DNA from: Megalonaias nervosa
Lineage: Eukaryota; Mollusca; Bivalvia; Unionida; Unionidae
DNA length: 64,000 nucleotides
Reading direction: 5' to 3'
NCBI GenBank assembly: GCA_016617855.1
Contig: JAECUM010001153.1
Span: 62,001-126,000, forward strand
Shown piece after piece: positions 11,641 to 23,450 of this stretch. The position numbers were made by a program, and so were the translations under genes. Each line of letters begins with the position of its first letter. Positions within the stretch are counted from its first letter, which is position 1. Under the pieces are notes generated by a model. It searched no databases, was not told the origin of the DNA, and worked only from the letters and a program-made list of their open reading frames with translations.

Positions 11641-11919
11641 GCAACCCTAAAATTAGGAATCTAATGCTGTACCAAATGAGCTATTATGGCAACCTTACCA
11701 CACTCTAGAAGCCACAGTAGCTCATTTGGTAGAGCATTAGATTCCTAATTCAAGGGTTGCAGGTTTGATATCCTCCCAGAGCAGCCTGAGTTGGATACTT
11801 TTTTGTGTTCTTGGGAAATGCATTTAGTTTCAATTTTCTTTGTATGTGTTAAAAGTGAGTTAAAAGCCAACCAGCTTCACTTGTGTAATAATAATAATAA
11901 TAATCATCATCATCATCAT
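11641..11919 (+). mobile_element. tRNA-derived SINE preceded by an inverted copy of its tRNA head
   Basis: 11711-11783 is tRNA-like: AGCTCATTTGGTAGAGCATT (A box), an ATTCCTAAT anticodon-loop region and GCAGGTTTGATATCCTCC (B-box region). A body follows and ends in (AAT)n(CAT)n at 11887-11919. 11641-11690 is the near-perfect reverse complement of 11711-11762, separated by a 20-nt spacer, so the locus can fold back. Acceptor-stem pairing is poor, which argues against a functional tRNA. Confidence 0.65.
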
Positions 11920-12185
11920 GTTTCTTCTTTGAGGATTGTTTATTTAGCATAAACTTTTCGTCCATATGCTCTTATTTATATATGCAGTACAGTAATATAA
12001 CTTAAAGATATTACTCTTATACTGTTAGTACAGTAATAAAGTTGAAGATTTAATTCCTTGTGTTTTTTCTTTACACTGTTTGTACATTATTAAGTTGAAG
12101 ATTTTAATCCGTGTGTTTTTATCTTTACACTGTTAGTACAGTAATATAAGTTGAAGAATTAATTCCTTGTGTATTTTCTTTACAG

Positions 12186-12276
12186 ATAAATTAGCTTGCT
12201 GTATACAAAATGGCTGTAAGGAATCAACAGAACATTCTTGCCTGCCCCCCAAGTTGTCCTACCCCAAATACTAGTC
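12186..12276 (+). other. Possible alternative terminal exon of PDLIM gene 1
   Basis: TTTCTTTACAG at 12175-12185 is a good acceptor. The sequence after it is non-repetitive and stays open in phase 1, the phase in which the 2175-2260 exon ends. It gives about 29 codons (DKLACCIQNGCKESTEHSCL and onward) to a TAG near 12274. If used, it would replace the second half of the LIM domain. The evidence is only splice-site quality and phase. Confidence 0.15.
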
Positions 12277-12439
12277 ATGTGATAATGGACTGGAGAAGGA
12301 TCAGAAATTCCATTTAGAATTCTCTGTCTTCATCCTTCATGTGTCACAATGAACAGTTGTCCTGTAGTTAGTAAGTTAACAGTGTAATGTTACTGAAATG
12401 TAAAACTGCAAAAAGTTTGCTCACAGATCAAAGGCATTA

Positions 12440-12955
12440 TTAAAGAAATATATGGATTAAACAAATGTATGGATTAAAATAATGTATGGATTAAGTAAAT
12501 GTGTAACTGACAGAAGGTACGTGTATATTGTTAGTAGACTTTGATGTGGCAGATCCTGGCATAAGATAATACACTGGAAATAACAATGTACATGTATATT
12601 GTTGGCAGACTGGCATTTAGGTAATACCCAGGAAATTAAAATGTACATGTGTATTGATAGTGGACTCGGGTTTTAAGATAATACACTGGAAACGACAATG
12701 TACATATTGATAACAAACTCTGGCCTTAAAATAATACACTGGAAATGACAATGTACTTGTGTATGGAAATCAGACTCTGGCCTTAAAATAATACACTGGA
12801 AATGACAATGTACTTTTGTATGGAAATCAGACTCTGGCATTAATACACTGGAAATGACTGTTCATGTGTATTGATAATAGACTAGGGCATTAAATAACAC
12901 TGGAAATGACATTGTACATGTATATTGTTATTAAACCATTGGAAATGAAACTATT
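12440..12955. repeat. Degenerate tandem repeat, about 60-bp unit, 7-8 copies
   Basis: Unit core AATACACTGGAAATGACAAT, GTACATGTGTATTGATA and GACTCTGGC. Copies drift in length. No gene. Confidence 0.85.
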
Positions 12956-14370
12956 TCAGAAACTGAGTTTTCTTGCCAAGCTTGTGAAAAGAAGAATTCC
13001 ACTTGGAAAATGTGTTTATTTTAAAAAAAATATATATGTAATTTGACTTTGTCATTTTGTCTCAGTTTTATTTAGTTGTGAGGGGAGAGAGGTAATCTGG
13101 TGTCTTAGTGAGGTAGTGTTTTATCCATGTATATCAGTGCTTTTTGTACCTCTTCAGTGTTTTGATATCATAATTCTATACTCTTGAATCCTATAATACA
13201 TTGCCATTAAGTTACATGTCTCACCATCTGTCACGCCTTAGTCAAGTGTTGTTTTTAAGTCACTTTCTTGAACATTGTTATCTCCAGAGTAACACATACA
13301 GTGTTATCTCCAGAATAACACATATAGTGTTATCTCCAGAGTAACACATACAGTGTATCTTCATATGCATAACAGCAACCATCAAATGTAATCCACAGTG
13401 ACCTAAATTTCACACTTCAATAAGTTAAGCTGAAGTCAGCATTTGGATTATCTGAGCATTGTTAGCACCAGAGACAGTGTAGATGCATCTTAGCAAGTAT
13501 AGGGAATGAGGTTTGTAATAAATATGTAAGTGAAAATCAGTGAATTATCAGCTGAAGAGGGATTTTAATTTTTTTTAGAGATTAAATACCTGCATCTTAG
13601 TTACTTGTGTTGAGAATCAAATTACATATTTTTGGATTGAAAAAATAATTGCACGCAGTGCAACATTGTAAATGTTTAATCTGTACTTTGTCTCAGAATA
13701 CTGATGGGTTGATATCAGAAATCGTAAAATATTGTTGTACTCTGTCACTGCCTTAAGTAAAAAGATTGATTTTAACTTCTGTGATGTAGCCATGAAACTG
13801 TGTACCTATACAGCACGTTTCAGCTAGGATCATCATTATTTTATATTTTGATAAATTTTAGAGTTTCATTGAAATATATATCTAATCTTGCAGACATACA
13901 GTACACGTGTTTTTTCAGTACAATAGTCAGGGTATTTGAAAGTCAAATTATTTACCTTTGCATAATAAATTTGTGCTGTACATTAAAGGAATAGTTTTTC
14001 CCCCTGATAGTTTTAATTTATTTCTTTTTTGTCCATGGTGGAAATAGAAATAAACTTTCACTACAATACAAAATTCTTGTATTTTTGTTTTAGTGGTCAA
14101 ATTTTTTTAACTATTCTGGTTGGTCCTTTTGACATATTCCAAAGGGATTTGATGAAATGTTTGCCAGCGTCATTTCCCTGTCTTCTTCATCCAGGAAAGC
14201 TGAAAATTCTCTCAATACAATCTTGATGGATATTGGTCCAAATCGATTTTTCCCCTAAAAACAGACTTTTTCCAAGGAACAGAAATTAAAACTAAAGCTC
14301 TACCATCTCTTATTTCTTCCTTGCCAAGTGGTATTTCTACCACTGTGAATGTTTTATTACAGGTTTCAAC
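12956..14370. other. Unique AT-rich sequence with one 3-copy repeat
   Basis: Three copies of GTTATCTCCAGAGTAACACA plus TACAGT at 13277-13355. Otherwise no gene or RNA is recognised; short frames at 13800-14226 have no coding character. Confidence 0.45.
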
Positions 14371-14880
14371 ATTGACATGGTATTCCAGACAAGTGTTATC
14401 ATGTTGACTTGGTATTCTAGACAAGTGCTATTATGTTGACGTGGTATTTATAGATGAGTGTTGTCATGTTGAGTTGGTATTCTAGATATGTGTTATGTTG
14501 AGTTGGTATTATAGACAAGTGTTATCATGTTGAGTTGGTATTATAGACAAGTGTTATCATGTTGACTTGGTATTCTAGACAAGTGTTATCATGTTGAGTT
14601 GGTATTCTAGACATGTGTTATCATGTTGACTTGGTATTCTAGACAGGTATTATCATGTTGACTTGGTATTCTTGAAAAAAGTTACGTTGACTTGGTATTC
14701 TAGACAAGTGTTATTATGTTGACTTGGTATTCTTGACAAGTGTTATTATGTTGACTTGGTATTCTAGACACATGTTATCATGTTGACTGGTATTCCACAC
14801 AAGTGTTGTCATGTTGACTTGGTATTCTAGACAAGTATTATCATGTTTAGTTGGTATGCTAGACAAGTGTTATCATGTTG
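14371..14880. repeat. Minisatellite, 32-bp unit, about 16 copies
   Basis: Unit TTGACTTGGTATTCTAGACA then AGTGTTATCATG. Confidence 0.93.
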
Positions 14881-14967
14881 GTAAACACATTAGTACTTTC
14901 TCCTCAGTTTCCTTGTACAGTAAATATCAATTGTATTTTATTGAATTTGTTGAGAAAGTTGTTATGA

Positions 14968-14970
<3 letters not shown>

Positions 14971-15006
<36 letters not shown>
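14971..15006. repeat. (TTA)n microsatellite
   Basis: Twelve TTA units. Confidence 0.95.
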
Positions 15007-15009
<3 letters not shown>

Positions 15010-16450
15010 GCCTTATTATAAAAGTAATTACTGCTGGATTTAAAAACACTTCTTAGTTGTTAAAATATATTCCAATCCATGTTTTCATATACTTAACTTA
15101 TTCAAAACTTTGACAATAGTGCATTTTGCGTATTCTTTTATTTCTGTATTAAATTGCCGACTTTGATGCATTTTTTTGAGGGAGGGGGTGTCATCTTTTG
15201 GGATTTTTTGGGTTGCTGTTTACTTTTGCCATAATTGTTGAAATTCAGTTTTGTTCATCATTCAAGCATTTCATATTTATATTTTATCACATAGTCAATA
15301 CCCCTTACATACACTGTGTGCAGTTTAATATTTTGATGTCATAATGCTAACATATCACTTTATGTGAATCTGATTGGCCCAAATAAGCCAATGAAATTCT
15401 TGAGCAATATTTTCATGACTGATCAGCTGTGGCCATGGGAATTTTGCTTGCTCCACCTTCTGAAACCTTTTTTTGTACTGCTATCAGTATTTTGGCAGCC
15501 ATCTTTTCAGTTGTATGCCCAATGGTTTCTTGTTTTAAAATGTTGTATCTGTCAGAATATCACCATTTGACCTCACAGGGGCTCAGTAAAAATAAAATTA
15601 AGGGTATCGGTCAATGGATATAGGGCGGGGGGGGGTCGAAAAGGTATAACCAGCACCGCACCCTATGACGAGGTGTTTAAATGTGAACCTATAGGAGTGA
15701 ATAAACTCATTTCTGTTTTGAGATGAATGTCAACAAATGCCAGTTTTCCATGTGACAGAAAGTTATCCAGCCACAGCATTTTTCAACCAAATCAACCTCA
15801 CCAAGGCTTGCAATAGATGTAAATTGTTAGACTTTTTTTCATAAATTTAAAAATGAATCATTTCCCATTCGAGATTCTCTATATATGTTACTTGTGGCAA
15901 TTGTTTGTAATGTATATGAAATATTTGAATTTTTCAAATGTCATTCACTAGTAATTTTAAGATAATTCAAAGCTCAAACAGCAAAATATCTTTTTTCATC
16001 CAAATTTCTCCTCAGAATGTTGGCATGTAATACATGATGTCAAATGATTATATCCATTTGCCTGTGAGTCGGATTGTTATTTGCAGTCATACTTTTAAGT
16101 TCAATAGCATATGGATAAAGTATTGATATTTTGCATTTAAGATATGCGATCCAAGTAATTCTTGTGTTGACAATGTCTTCTGAAGTTTTACCCGGTATTT
16201 AGGCCACACCTCCTTGTAATTAACTGCATTTTTAAATTTTGAATATATTGCAATAAAAAGAAATGCTTTTATATACTTTTTTTCAACTTGCACTGATATT
16301 ACACTTCTATATATTTCAGCTTTTAGAATTTATTTTTATTTTGCATGAATGAAATTCAATAAAACAATTAGAAACATTGACTGTTTTTTTAAAATATTTT
16401 TATTCTTTATGGCCTTATCAGAATATGATGATGGACTGTGATGGAAAATA
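15007..16450. other. Unique AT-rich sequence where CpG starts to reappear
   Basis: No gene seen. A cluster of CpG at 15610-15675 (GGTATCGG, GGCGGG, GTCGAA, CACCGCA, GACGAGG) contrasts with the CpG-poor sequence to the left. AATAAA motifs near 15696, 16252 and 16363 could mark the far end of gene 1 transcription; this is unproven. Confidence 0.35.
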
Positions 16451-16606
16451 GGACCCCTAATTCACATCAGAACCATGGATCCCTAATTCACATCAGAACC
16501 ATGGACCCCTAATTCACATCAGAACCATGGACCCTTAATTCGCATCAGAACCATGGACCCCTAATTCACATCAGAACCATGGACCCCTAATTCACACCAG
16601 AACCAT
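16451..16606. repeat. Minisatellite, 26-bp unit, 6 copies
   Basis: Unit ACCCCTAATTCACATCAGAA plus CCATGG. Confidence 0.93.
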
Positions 16607-16779
16607 GTGAATAAACTATGAGTTGGCTTCCAGCTGCTGTTTATAAATGAAGCATCTCTAAATAGAAGTCACTATCAATTTAGGCCATTTTTTAATCCTA
16701 GTTTAGTGGCAACTAAAACTGCAGTCACTTTTCTGGCATTGGCACCAACATATTTTGTTCTACTGGTCATCACTTCGTC

Positions 16780-17985
16780 TGGTGCACATTTTCTAATTTC
16801 TACCCATCCTAAACTGTTTGGTGGATTGCCATGAAGCTTTACAGAACATTCATCCCGAGGTCTAATTGGTCAGCATTGTTAATGGTGGTGCTTGGACATT
16901 CAGTATGGCTACTACTTCGGCCGTCTTCAAAGTCTTATCACTTATTCTGAATTGATAGTCATATTGAGATCAGATTTATACTACAGGACTTCTTATGAGC
17001 TCTAGTTGATCTTGAGGTCATGGGTCTAGTTGATCCTGAGATCTAATAGGTCCAATCTGATAATGGTGCTGCTCGGACATACAATATGGTCACCAGTGGC
17101 CATCTTGAAAAGCTTGTTATAACTACAGTAGGAATGGATGATCAAACTGATATTAGCTTTTCACCTAAAAGACTTGTTATAATTTCTTGTGATCCAGAAT
17201 GAATATGGTGCACATCTGACTTACTTTGGTGGCATTCTTGAATAACAACTTACCGCTGCTCATCCTAAATGGATGGTCGTATTCACATGTACTTTCTCTA
17301 AAAGACCTTTATAATGTCTAGTTAGTCCTAAATGAAAATAATGCTCTATATACATTAATATGGTCAGGACGCTGGACTTCTTACAAATATGATTGCAACT
17401 CCTTAACGTATGGTCATGTCGACAGGTTTTTATTTAATGAAATACTTCTTTTGATGGATAGTTGTCTCTGAATAAGAATGGTACATATCTGGCATGTAAT
17501 ATGGCATCCATCTTGAAAATCTAAATATTTCTATCCTTCTGAATAGTTGGATGGTCGTACTGGCATTGAGTTTTCGCGAAAAGACTTCTTACGATGTCTA
17601 GTTGGTCCTGAATGAAAATGGAGTCGGTCAGACATGCCCTTGGACATCCAATATGGCCACCACAGTAGCCGGCTTGAAAGTCTTATTACTACTGCCCCCC
17701 ATGATTATGGTTATATCGACATAAGGCTGTCATTAAGACACTTAATGATGTCTTGTTATTCCTAATGAAAATGGAGCCATCGGACATGCCAATGGGCATC
17801 CGATATCGTCACCACAGCGACCAGCTTGAAAATCTTTTCACTACTCTCCGTTAATAGATGGTTATATCAACGTGGGGTTGTCATTTAAAAAAAAACTTCT
17901 TATAATGTCTAGTTGTTCCTGAAATAAAATGGTGCCTGTCGGGCATGTAATTATTGCCACTGTGATAAAATCTTGTTATTACTAA
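16780..17985. repeat. Highly degenerate satellite, about 155-180-bp unit
   Basis: A block resembling GACTTCTTATAATGTCTAGT plus TGNTCC recurs at about 16987, 17170, 17305, 17582, 17738 and 17895. Each is followed by AATGGTGC-like, GGACATNCAATATGG-like and CTTGAAAATCTT-like blocks. Copies are only partly alignable, so this is an ancient array. Confidence 0.6.
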
Positions 17986-18234
17986 TCTTCCAGAGTACAT
18001 GGGCTTTTAATTAGAAAATATAACTTGTCTACTTGGCACTAATTAAATGAAAATAGTGCTAGTCTAACCGCTGAGTAGATTTTGACCAGATTTCGATATT
18101 CCCTATCTATAGCGAACCAGAGATTGTTCATTGCAGTGATGGTTACGTACCTGCGGTGCCCAAGCTATTTCGTAATAATAGACTTCAATTTACTGTATAG
18201 AGGGCGAATCCGTATTACTGATTTCCATTCATAC

Positions 18235-18830
18235 TGCATACAGGCTAACTCGGTATTTAATGTCCACAATACTGCATAATATTACTTATGTCGATAGCTT
18301 ACTGAATACATGGCAAATCAGTATTACAGATGTCCATGCATGCAGGGCAAGTCAGTATCTTACTGCATACAGGGCAAGTCAGTATTACAGATGTCCATAT
18401 TTAACTATACAAATGCAAGTCAATATTACAGATGTCCATATGCAACTGCATACAGGGCAAGTCAGTATTACAGATGTCCATATGTAACTATCTACAGTGC
18501 AAGTCAATATTATAGATATCCATATGTAACTGCATACAGGGTAAGTCAGTATCTTAATGCATACAGGGCAAGTCAGTATTATCGATATCCATATGTTACT
18601 GCATACAGGGCAAGTTAGTATTACAAATGTCCATATGTAACTGCATACAGGGCAAGTCAATATTACAGATGTCCATATGTAACTGCATACAGGGCAAGTC
18701 AGTATCACAGATGTTCATATGTCACTGCATACACGGCAAGTCAGCATTACAGATGTCTATATGTACAGGGCAAGTCAACATTACAGACGTCCATATGTAA
18801 CTACATACAGGGCAAGTCAGCATGAGTGAT
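18235..18830. repeat. Minisatellite, 42-bp unit, about 12-13 copies
   Basis: Unit GCATACAGGGCAAGTCAGTA then TTACAGATGTCCATATGTAA then CT. A divergent copy lies at 18235-18300. Confidence 0.92.
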
Positions 18831-19339
18831 TTCCATATCTTAGGCAATGTGAGGTCTGAGTTTGGATTAACTTCAGCATTATTACATATTGTCTATAGTA
18901 TCGATCTGTTTATATTGATATATAAGTGCGATCAATATCAGTACCTTAACCAATCCTTGGGTCATAGGGTTCCTAATGTTTTCATAAGCTATAACGTCTT
19001 CAAATATCGTGCAGTCTAATAAGCTCAGGATTTATTATATGTTCAAAAAGCAAATTCCGTGCATGTCATGAAACACCGAAATCACAAAAATCGCTATATA
19101 GTCTGCGCCTTAGATGACATACTCTGCTGATAGGAATAAGTCTATATACAGTAACATTGAACCAAATCGAATTTTGTGTCATGACTGCCTAAACCAGACA
19201 GTTGACGAAAAATGCTTCATATAAGCATACTTCTTGATAAAATGCCCTCGAAAGGTTTTCATCTACAAGTAGATACCAATTCAAAGAACAGTCATATTTT
19301 TCTAATGGGCCCTGAAACAAGTTTTGCAAATATGGTTGC
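18831..19339. other. Unique sequence, no feature recognised
   Basis: Short open frames only; no domain or repeat signal. Confidence 0.4.
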
Positions 19340-19880
19340 TCCATTTGTATATGTGTCTTTTGAATTTCACAAAACCCGACTGCCTTACTGTCCTGTACAG
19401 TTCTATGTATCTTTTGAAATTCACAAAACCCGACTGTCCTCTACAGCTCTGTCTTTTGAAAGTAGGAAAACCGGACTGCTCTCTTCAGCTCTATGTGTCT
19501 TTTGAAATTCGCAAAACCCGACTGCCCTATTGTCCTCTACTGCTATGTGTGTCTTTTGAAATTAAAAAAAAAAAAAAAACCTGACCGCCCACTACAGCTC
19601 TATGTGTCTACTGAAATTCAGAAAACCCGACTGCCCTCCACAGCTCTAAGTAACTTTTGAAATTCGCGAAACCCATCTGCCCTCTACAGCTCTATGCATC
19701 TTTTGAAATTCTCGAAACCCGACTGCCCTAAACAGCTCTGTTTGAAATTCGCGAAATCCGACTGTGAGCCAGTGGACAGTGTACCCAATACCAAGGTGCC
19801 TTAGATATCAGTAAATTTGCGAGCCAGTGGACTGTGGACCAATACCAAGTTTCCTTAGATATCAGTAAATTTGCGAAGTT
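19340..19880. repeat. Two adjacent short arrays (about 43-52-bp and about 60-bp units)
   Basis: 19340-19760 holds about 9 copies of TGTCTTTTGAAATTCACAAA then ACCCGACTGCCCTCTACAGC, with one poly-A expansion at 19564. 19767-19880 holds two copies of GAGCCAGTGGACTGTGGACC then AATACCAAGTTCCTTAGATA then TCAGTAAATTTGCG. Confidence 0.85.
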
Positions 19881-20197
19881 CACCTATGTCTAAGTTCAAC
19901 ACCCACAAACATTTCAATCAATAATTAGTGTACGTCAGAGAGATAAACATAATATTGTGGTTGGGTTGAGTTAAACCCATTTTATGGTGTTTTACGAAAA
20001 ATACGAATATCTCAGATCGCCGGGTCATTACAATACATTTAAAAGTCATTCGTATCTCTTTGAAAGCTACAAATATTATTTAATTAAAGTGATGCTATTA
20101 TTGTCCTTAGAACGCTACGAGGAGGCCACGAGACTTACGGCTTATTAACCTCGAACTGAAGACCTAAACTTATTTCTATATGAAAACTTCATCTTCT

Positions 20198-20202
<5 letters not shown>
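19881..20202. other. Unique sequence, no feature recognised
   Basis: No open frame or repeat of note. Confidence 0.4.

Positions 20203-20263
<61 letters not shown>
20203..20263. repeat. (CT)n(GT)n microsatellite, the 3' tail of the adjacent SINE
   Basis: About 26 CT units followed by four to five GT units. It abuts the 3' end of the minus-strand SINE at 20255-20560. Confidence 0.93.
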
Positions 20264-20560
20264 ATTTAGATTTTTAATGTAGCTCTAACAATTTATCAGT
20301 CATATTGCTACGATGTCTGCAGTGTGGCAGTTTATAGTGATGCCTAGCACTGGAGCATCATGCCGCAGACATGTAGCACGATGTCCCACCCTGACACCAG
20401 GCCGACCAGTCTTTACACTAATCTCTTAATGATGAGCGCCAAGCGAGGCAGCTGCTAGTACCATATTTGTAAGTCTTTGCTATAACTCAGCTGGAGTTCG
20501 AACCCGCAACCTCCCACATCCGAGGCGGACACTCTAACCGCTTAGGCCACCGGAGCGGTC
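20255..20560 (-). mobile_element. tRNA-derived SINE, full-length copy
   Basis: On the minus strand it begins with a tRNA-like head: GGTGGCCTAAGCGGTTAGAG (A box) and GCGGGTTCGAACTCC (B box), within 20480-20560. A unique body follows (GACATCGTGCTACATGTCTG, CATCACTATAAACTGCCACA, GTAGCAATATGACTGATAAA) and ends in a (CA)n(GA)n tail at 20203-20263. A headless second copy is at 57610-57851. The A and B boxes are well conserved, but no tRNA stem set is complete. Confidence 0.82.
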
Positions 20561-20623
20561 CTCATCATTGCACTCATGTTCTTCGTTTTGAGAACATGCG
20601 GTATTCTTCCTGAAGTAAGGGCA

Positions 20624-20880
20624 AGAACGGCCTTAGCAAACGCAGGGCCCGATATGGATAATTTTGGCGCGGCCCCCTTGATTTACACGCGGGGCACGGC
20701 ATTTGGAAATAAACTTTTAAACAAGTTTATATGATATTGAACTTAAAATTTTCTTCCATCGCTTTAAAATTACTTTCTCTCTATAGATATATTTTGTAAA
20801 AATTACTAACACGCGAGGCCCCTGTGAGAGCGGGGCCGGATTGGGCGAAATCAGTCCAATCGGCTTAAGGCCGCCCTGGG
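20624..20880. mobile_element. Non-autonomous hAT-like DNA element, 257 bp
   Basis: It is flanked by an exact 8-bp duplication TAAGGGCA (20616-20623 and 20881-20888; 9 bp if the preceding G is counted). The ends are imperfect inverted repeats, AACGGCCTTAGC at left against GGCGGCCTTAAGCC read inward from the right, with GC-rich subterminal blocks and an AT-rich centre. An 8-bp duplication is the hAT signature. It has no coding capacity. Confidence 0.65.
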
Positions 20881-20888
20881 TAAGGGCA

Positions 20889-21949
20889 TATTTGACTTAA
20901 ATTTCGTGATCGGTACGCTGTTTACAAAACAATGCCCGAAATCTCATCTCAAATATGACTTTACTTTTCCAGAAATGGTGGGGTTGAATATTCTTTGTAA
21001 CTTACTAAAACTTGTATAGTTAGATACGTAAAAAGAAATGTTATCCGAATGTGTCATCTGCATTGTAGATCCCACTCATGCATGACAAAGGTCCCACTCA
21101 CGGTTTTCTCATCATAGCATTTTAAAATGTATGAGAGATTGCGGTCCTGCTGTTGGTATCAAGATTGTTGTTCGTCAGAAGCTTAAAGGAGAAAATACAA
21201 GTGGGAGGGGTAATTTATAAAGTTCCAAAACCCTATAATGATGTCACCAAAGTAAGATCAACTATGATTTATGATGTATTTTTACTTCGAAGCAAGTGCG
21301 TTATATGACAGACGAGTCATTCTATTGAGTGAGTAAGTAAGTGAGTACAGCTACATCAGCACTGTTAGGTACAATCAAAGATGTCCACATTATGAAATCT
21401 TAATAAACTAGCATTAGTTCACGAACAAGAGCTTTTGTCATCTATGACGAATCAAGAAGGGTATAGTCAGCAAATTGCGAAAATGTAAAACAAGTTCATG
21501 TTAAGTGTTGATACACATATGAAAAAAGAAAGGAAAAGCATATATACGTGTCTGAGATTATTGAATTTCATGCAGTGAATAAAGCTTTAAAAACTATACA
21601 AAAATCAAGCCATAACGCAGCCTTTATTGTATAACTGGTTCGTATGACTCTCATCACCTCAATTCAATCTCAAAAGAAAATGATATTTTCTTGCATCCCA
21701 ACTAAACTAAAAAAAAAATAGAAAAAGCAACAAAATGCAAACACATAAGCACGTCACAGATTCATGTAGCACAATGCAATCAAATGTGCAATCTGCTTAA
21801 GCTTTATTCTCCACCAGCGTGGACATGGACAATGAATAAACAGTACTATTTCTTGTGTTTAAAATCGTACTATTTAAAGTTTTGTTAGATCAATAACCTG
21901 ACATGTCTATGATGAAACTTGTGTAGTTTTTGATCCAAACCCTATACAT
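20889..21949. other. Unique intergenic sequence
   Basis: CpG content looks normal. No gene, RNA or repeat recognised. Confidence 0.4.
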
Positions 21950-22018
21950 AGTAAACTAAAATCTAGTCACGGTCCGCCTGTTGATCCACATACACAGTAA
22001 CTAAAACCTAGTCACGGT

Positions 22019-22122
22019 CACAGGGGCTCGTATCGTTGCTTACAATTTACCTGTCATACATGTAGTTATTATATAGTACATGTATGACAGGTAAATTGTA
22101 AGCAACGATACCAGCCCCTGTG
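22019..22122. mobile_element. 104-bp palindromic MITE with 8-bp target duplication
   Basis: Two 46-nt arms (22019-22064 and 22077-22122) are reverse complements except for one base, around a 12-nt loop. The ends read CACAGGGGCT and AGCCCCTGTG. GTCACGGT flanks it on both sides (22011-22018, 22123-22130) and re-forms a normal satellite unit when one copy is removed. The 8-bp duplication and CAGGGG-type end suggest a hAT-mobilised foldback. Confidence 0.85.
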
Positions 22123-22940
22123 GTCACGGTCCGCCCATTGATCCGCATATATAGTAAACTAAAACCTAGTCACCGTCCGCCCGTTGATCCACATACATAG
22201 TAAACTAAAACCTAGTCACGATCCACCCATTCTCCCACATACATAGTAAACTAAAACCGAGTCAAAGTCCGCCCCTTCTCCCACATACACGGTAAACTAA
22301 GACCTAGTCGCGGTCCGCCCATTCTCACAACAGACATAGCAAAATAAAAGCTAGTCAAAGTCCCGCCATTCTACCACATACATAGTAAACTAAACCTAGT
22401 CATGGTCCGCCCATTCTCCCACATACATAGTAAACTAAACCCTTGTCACGGTCCGCCCATTGATCCACATACATAGTAAACAAAAACCTCGTAACGGTCC
22501 GCCCGTTGATCACATACATAGCAAATTAAGACCTAGTCAAGGTCCGCCCATTCTCCCACATACATAGTAAAATAAGACCTAGTCAAAGTCCACCCATTGT
22601 CCCACAGTCTACATACATAGCAAACTAAGACCTAGTCACGGTCCGTACATTGTCCCACATACACAGTAAACAAAGACCTAGTAAAACTCTTCTCATTGTC
22701 CCACATACATAGTAAACAAAGACCTAGTCATGGTCCACCCATTCTCCCACAATTCACAGCTATAGTAAACTAAGACCTAGTCGAAGTCCGCCCGTTGTTC
22801 CACATACATAGCAAACTAAGACTTAGTCAAAGTCAGTCCATTGTTCCACATGTATAGTAAACTATGAGCTAGTCATGGTCCTTCCATTGTTCCACATACA
22901 TATTAAACTAAGAGCTAGTCACGTTCCGCCCATTGTCCCA

Positions 22941-23450
22941 CCATCTTCGCTAGCCAAGGTTCCAATAACTTTATCTACACCTACGTATATCGAGCAGATC
23001 TTTCTGTGCTTCTTGTCTGTGAATTTCATTGGACGCGGCGGCAAGCCACCGCATCCAATCAAACGTTAAGTTATTCAAATTTGAACACTGTTTCTACGTG
23101 ATCGAGACAAGGGGAGCACACAACTTGAATGGTCTGATAATTAATCAATTTTCCAGTGTCGGTCCGTTTTTGCACAAATGCCTTTCACTCAAATACACCT
23201 GTAATGGCTTCGCTCTGGTACATAGTCATATTTTCGATGTTAAACTTACAAAATATCCTTTTAGGTCAATTGCAACCACCGTTTTCGGCGGATGTACAAT
23301 GCACCATGATATTGGTTAGTTGGCATTATATACTAAGGGAGGCAGCACATGAAATCCAATAGATGTCGTTAGGACAAAGCACCAATATAGCTGTTCGATC
23401 CGCCAAGGTGTAGATAGAGTTATCGGAATCTTGGCAAGCGAAGATGATGG
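22941..23450. mobile_element. 510-bp terminal-inverted-repeat element in the satellite
   Basis: The left end CCATCTTCGCTAGCCAAGGT matches the reverse complement of the right end (CCATCATCTTCGCTTGCCAAG) and the match continues through CTATCTACACCT, giving TIRs of about 45 bp. TCCCA (22936-22940 and 23451-23455) flanks it, consistent with a 5-6-bp duplication, though the satellite itself contains TCCCA. Open frames inside (23029-23319 plus, 23316-23504 minus) show no recognisable domain. A 14-nt hairpin sits at 23028-23059. Confidence 0.75.

Noticed and set aside
11711..11783. Functional tRNA-Arg gene
   Set aside because: The anticodon-loop region reads TTCCTAA but acceptor and T-stem pairing are broken and a SINE body follows.
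18260..18708. ORFs with SQYYRCPY-like repeats on both strands
   Set aside because: 42-bp minisatellite, period divisible by three.
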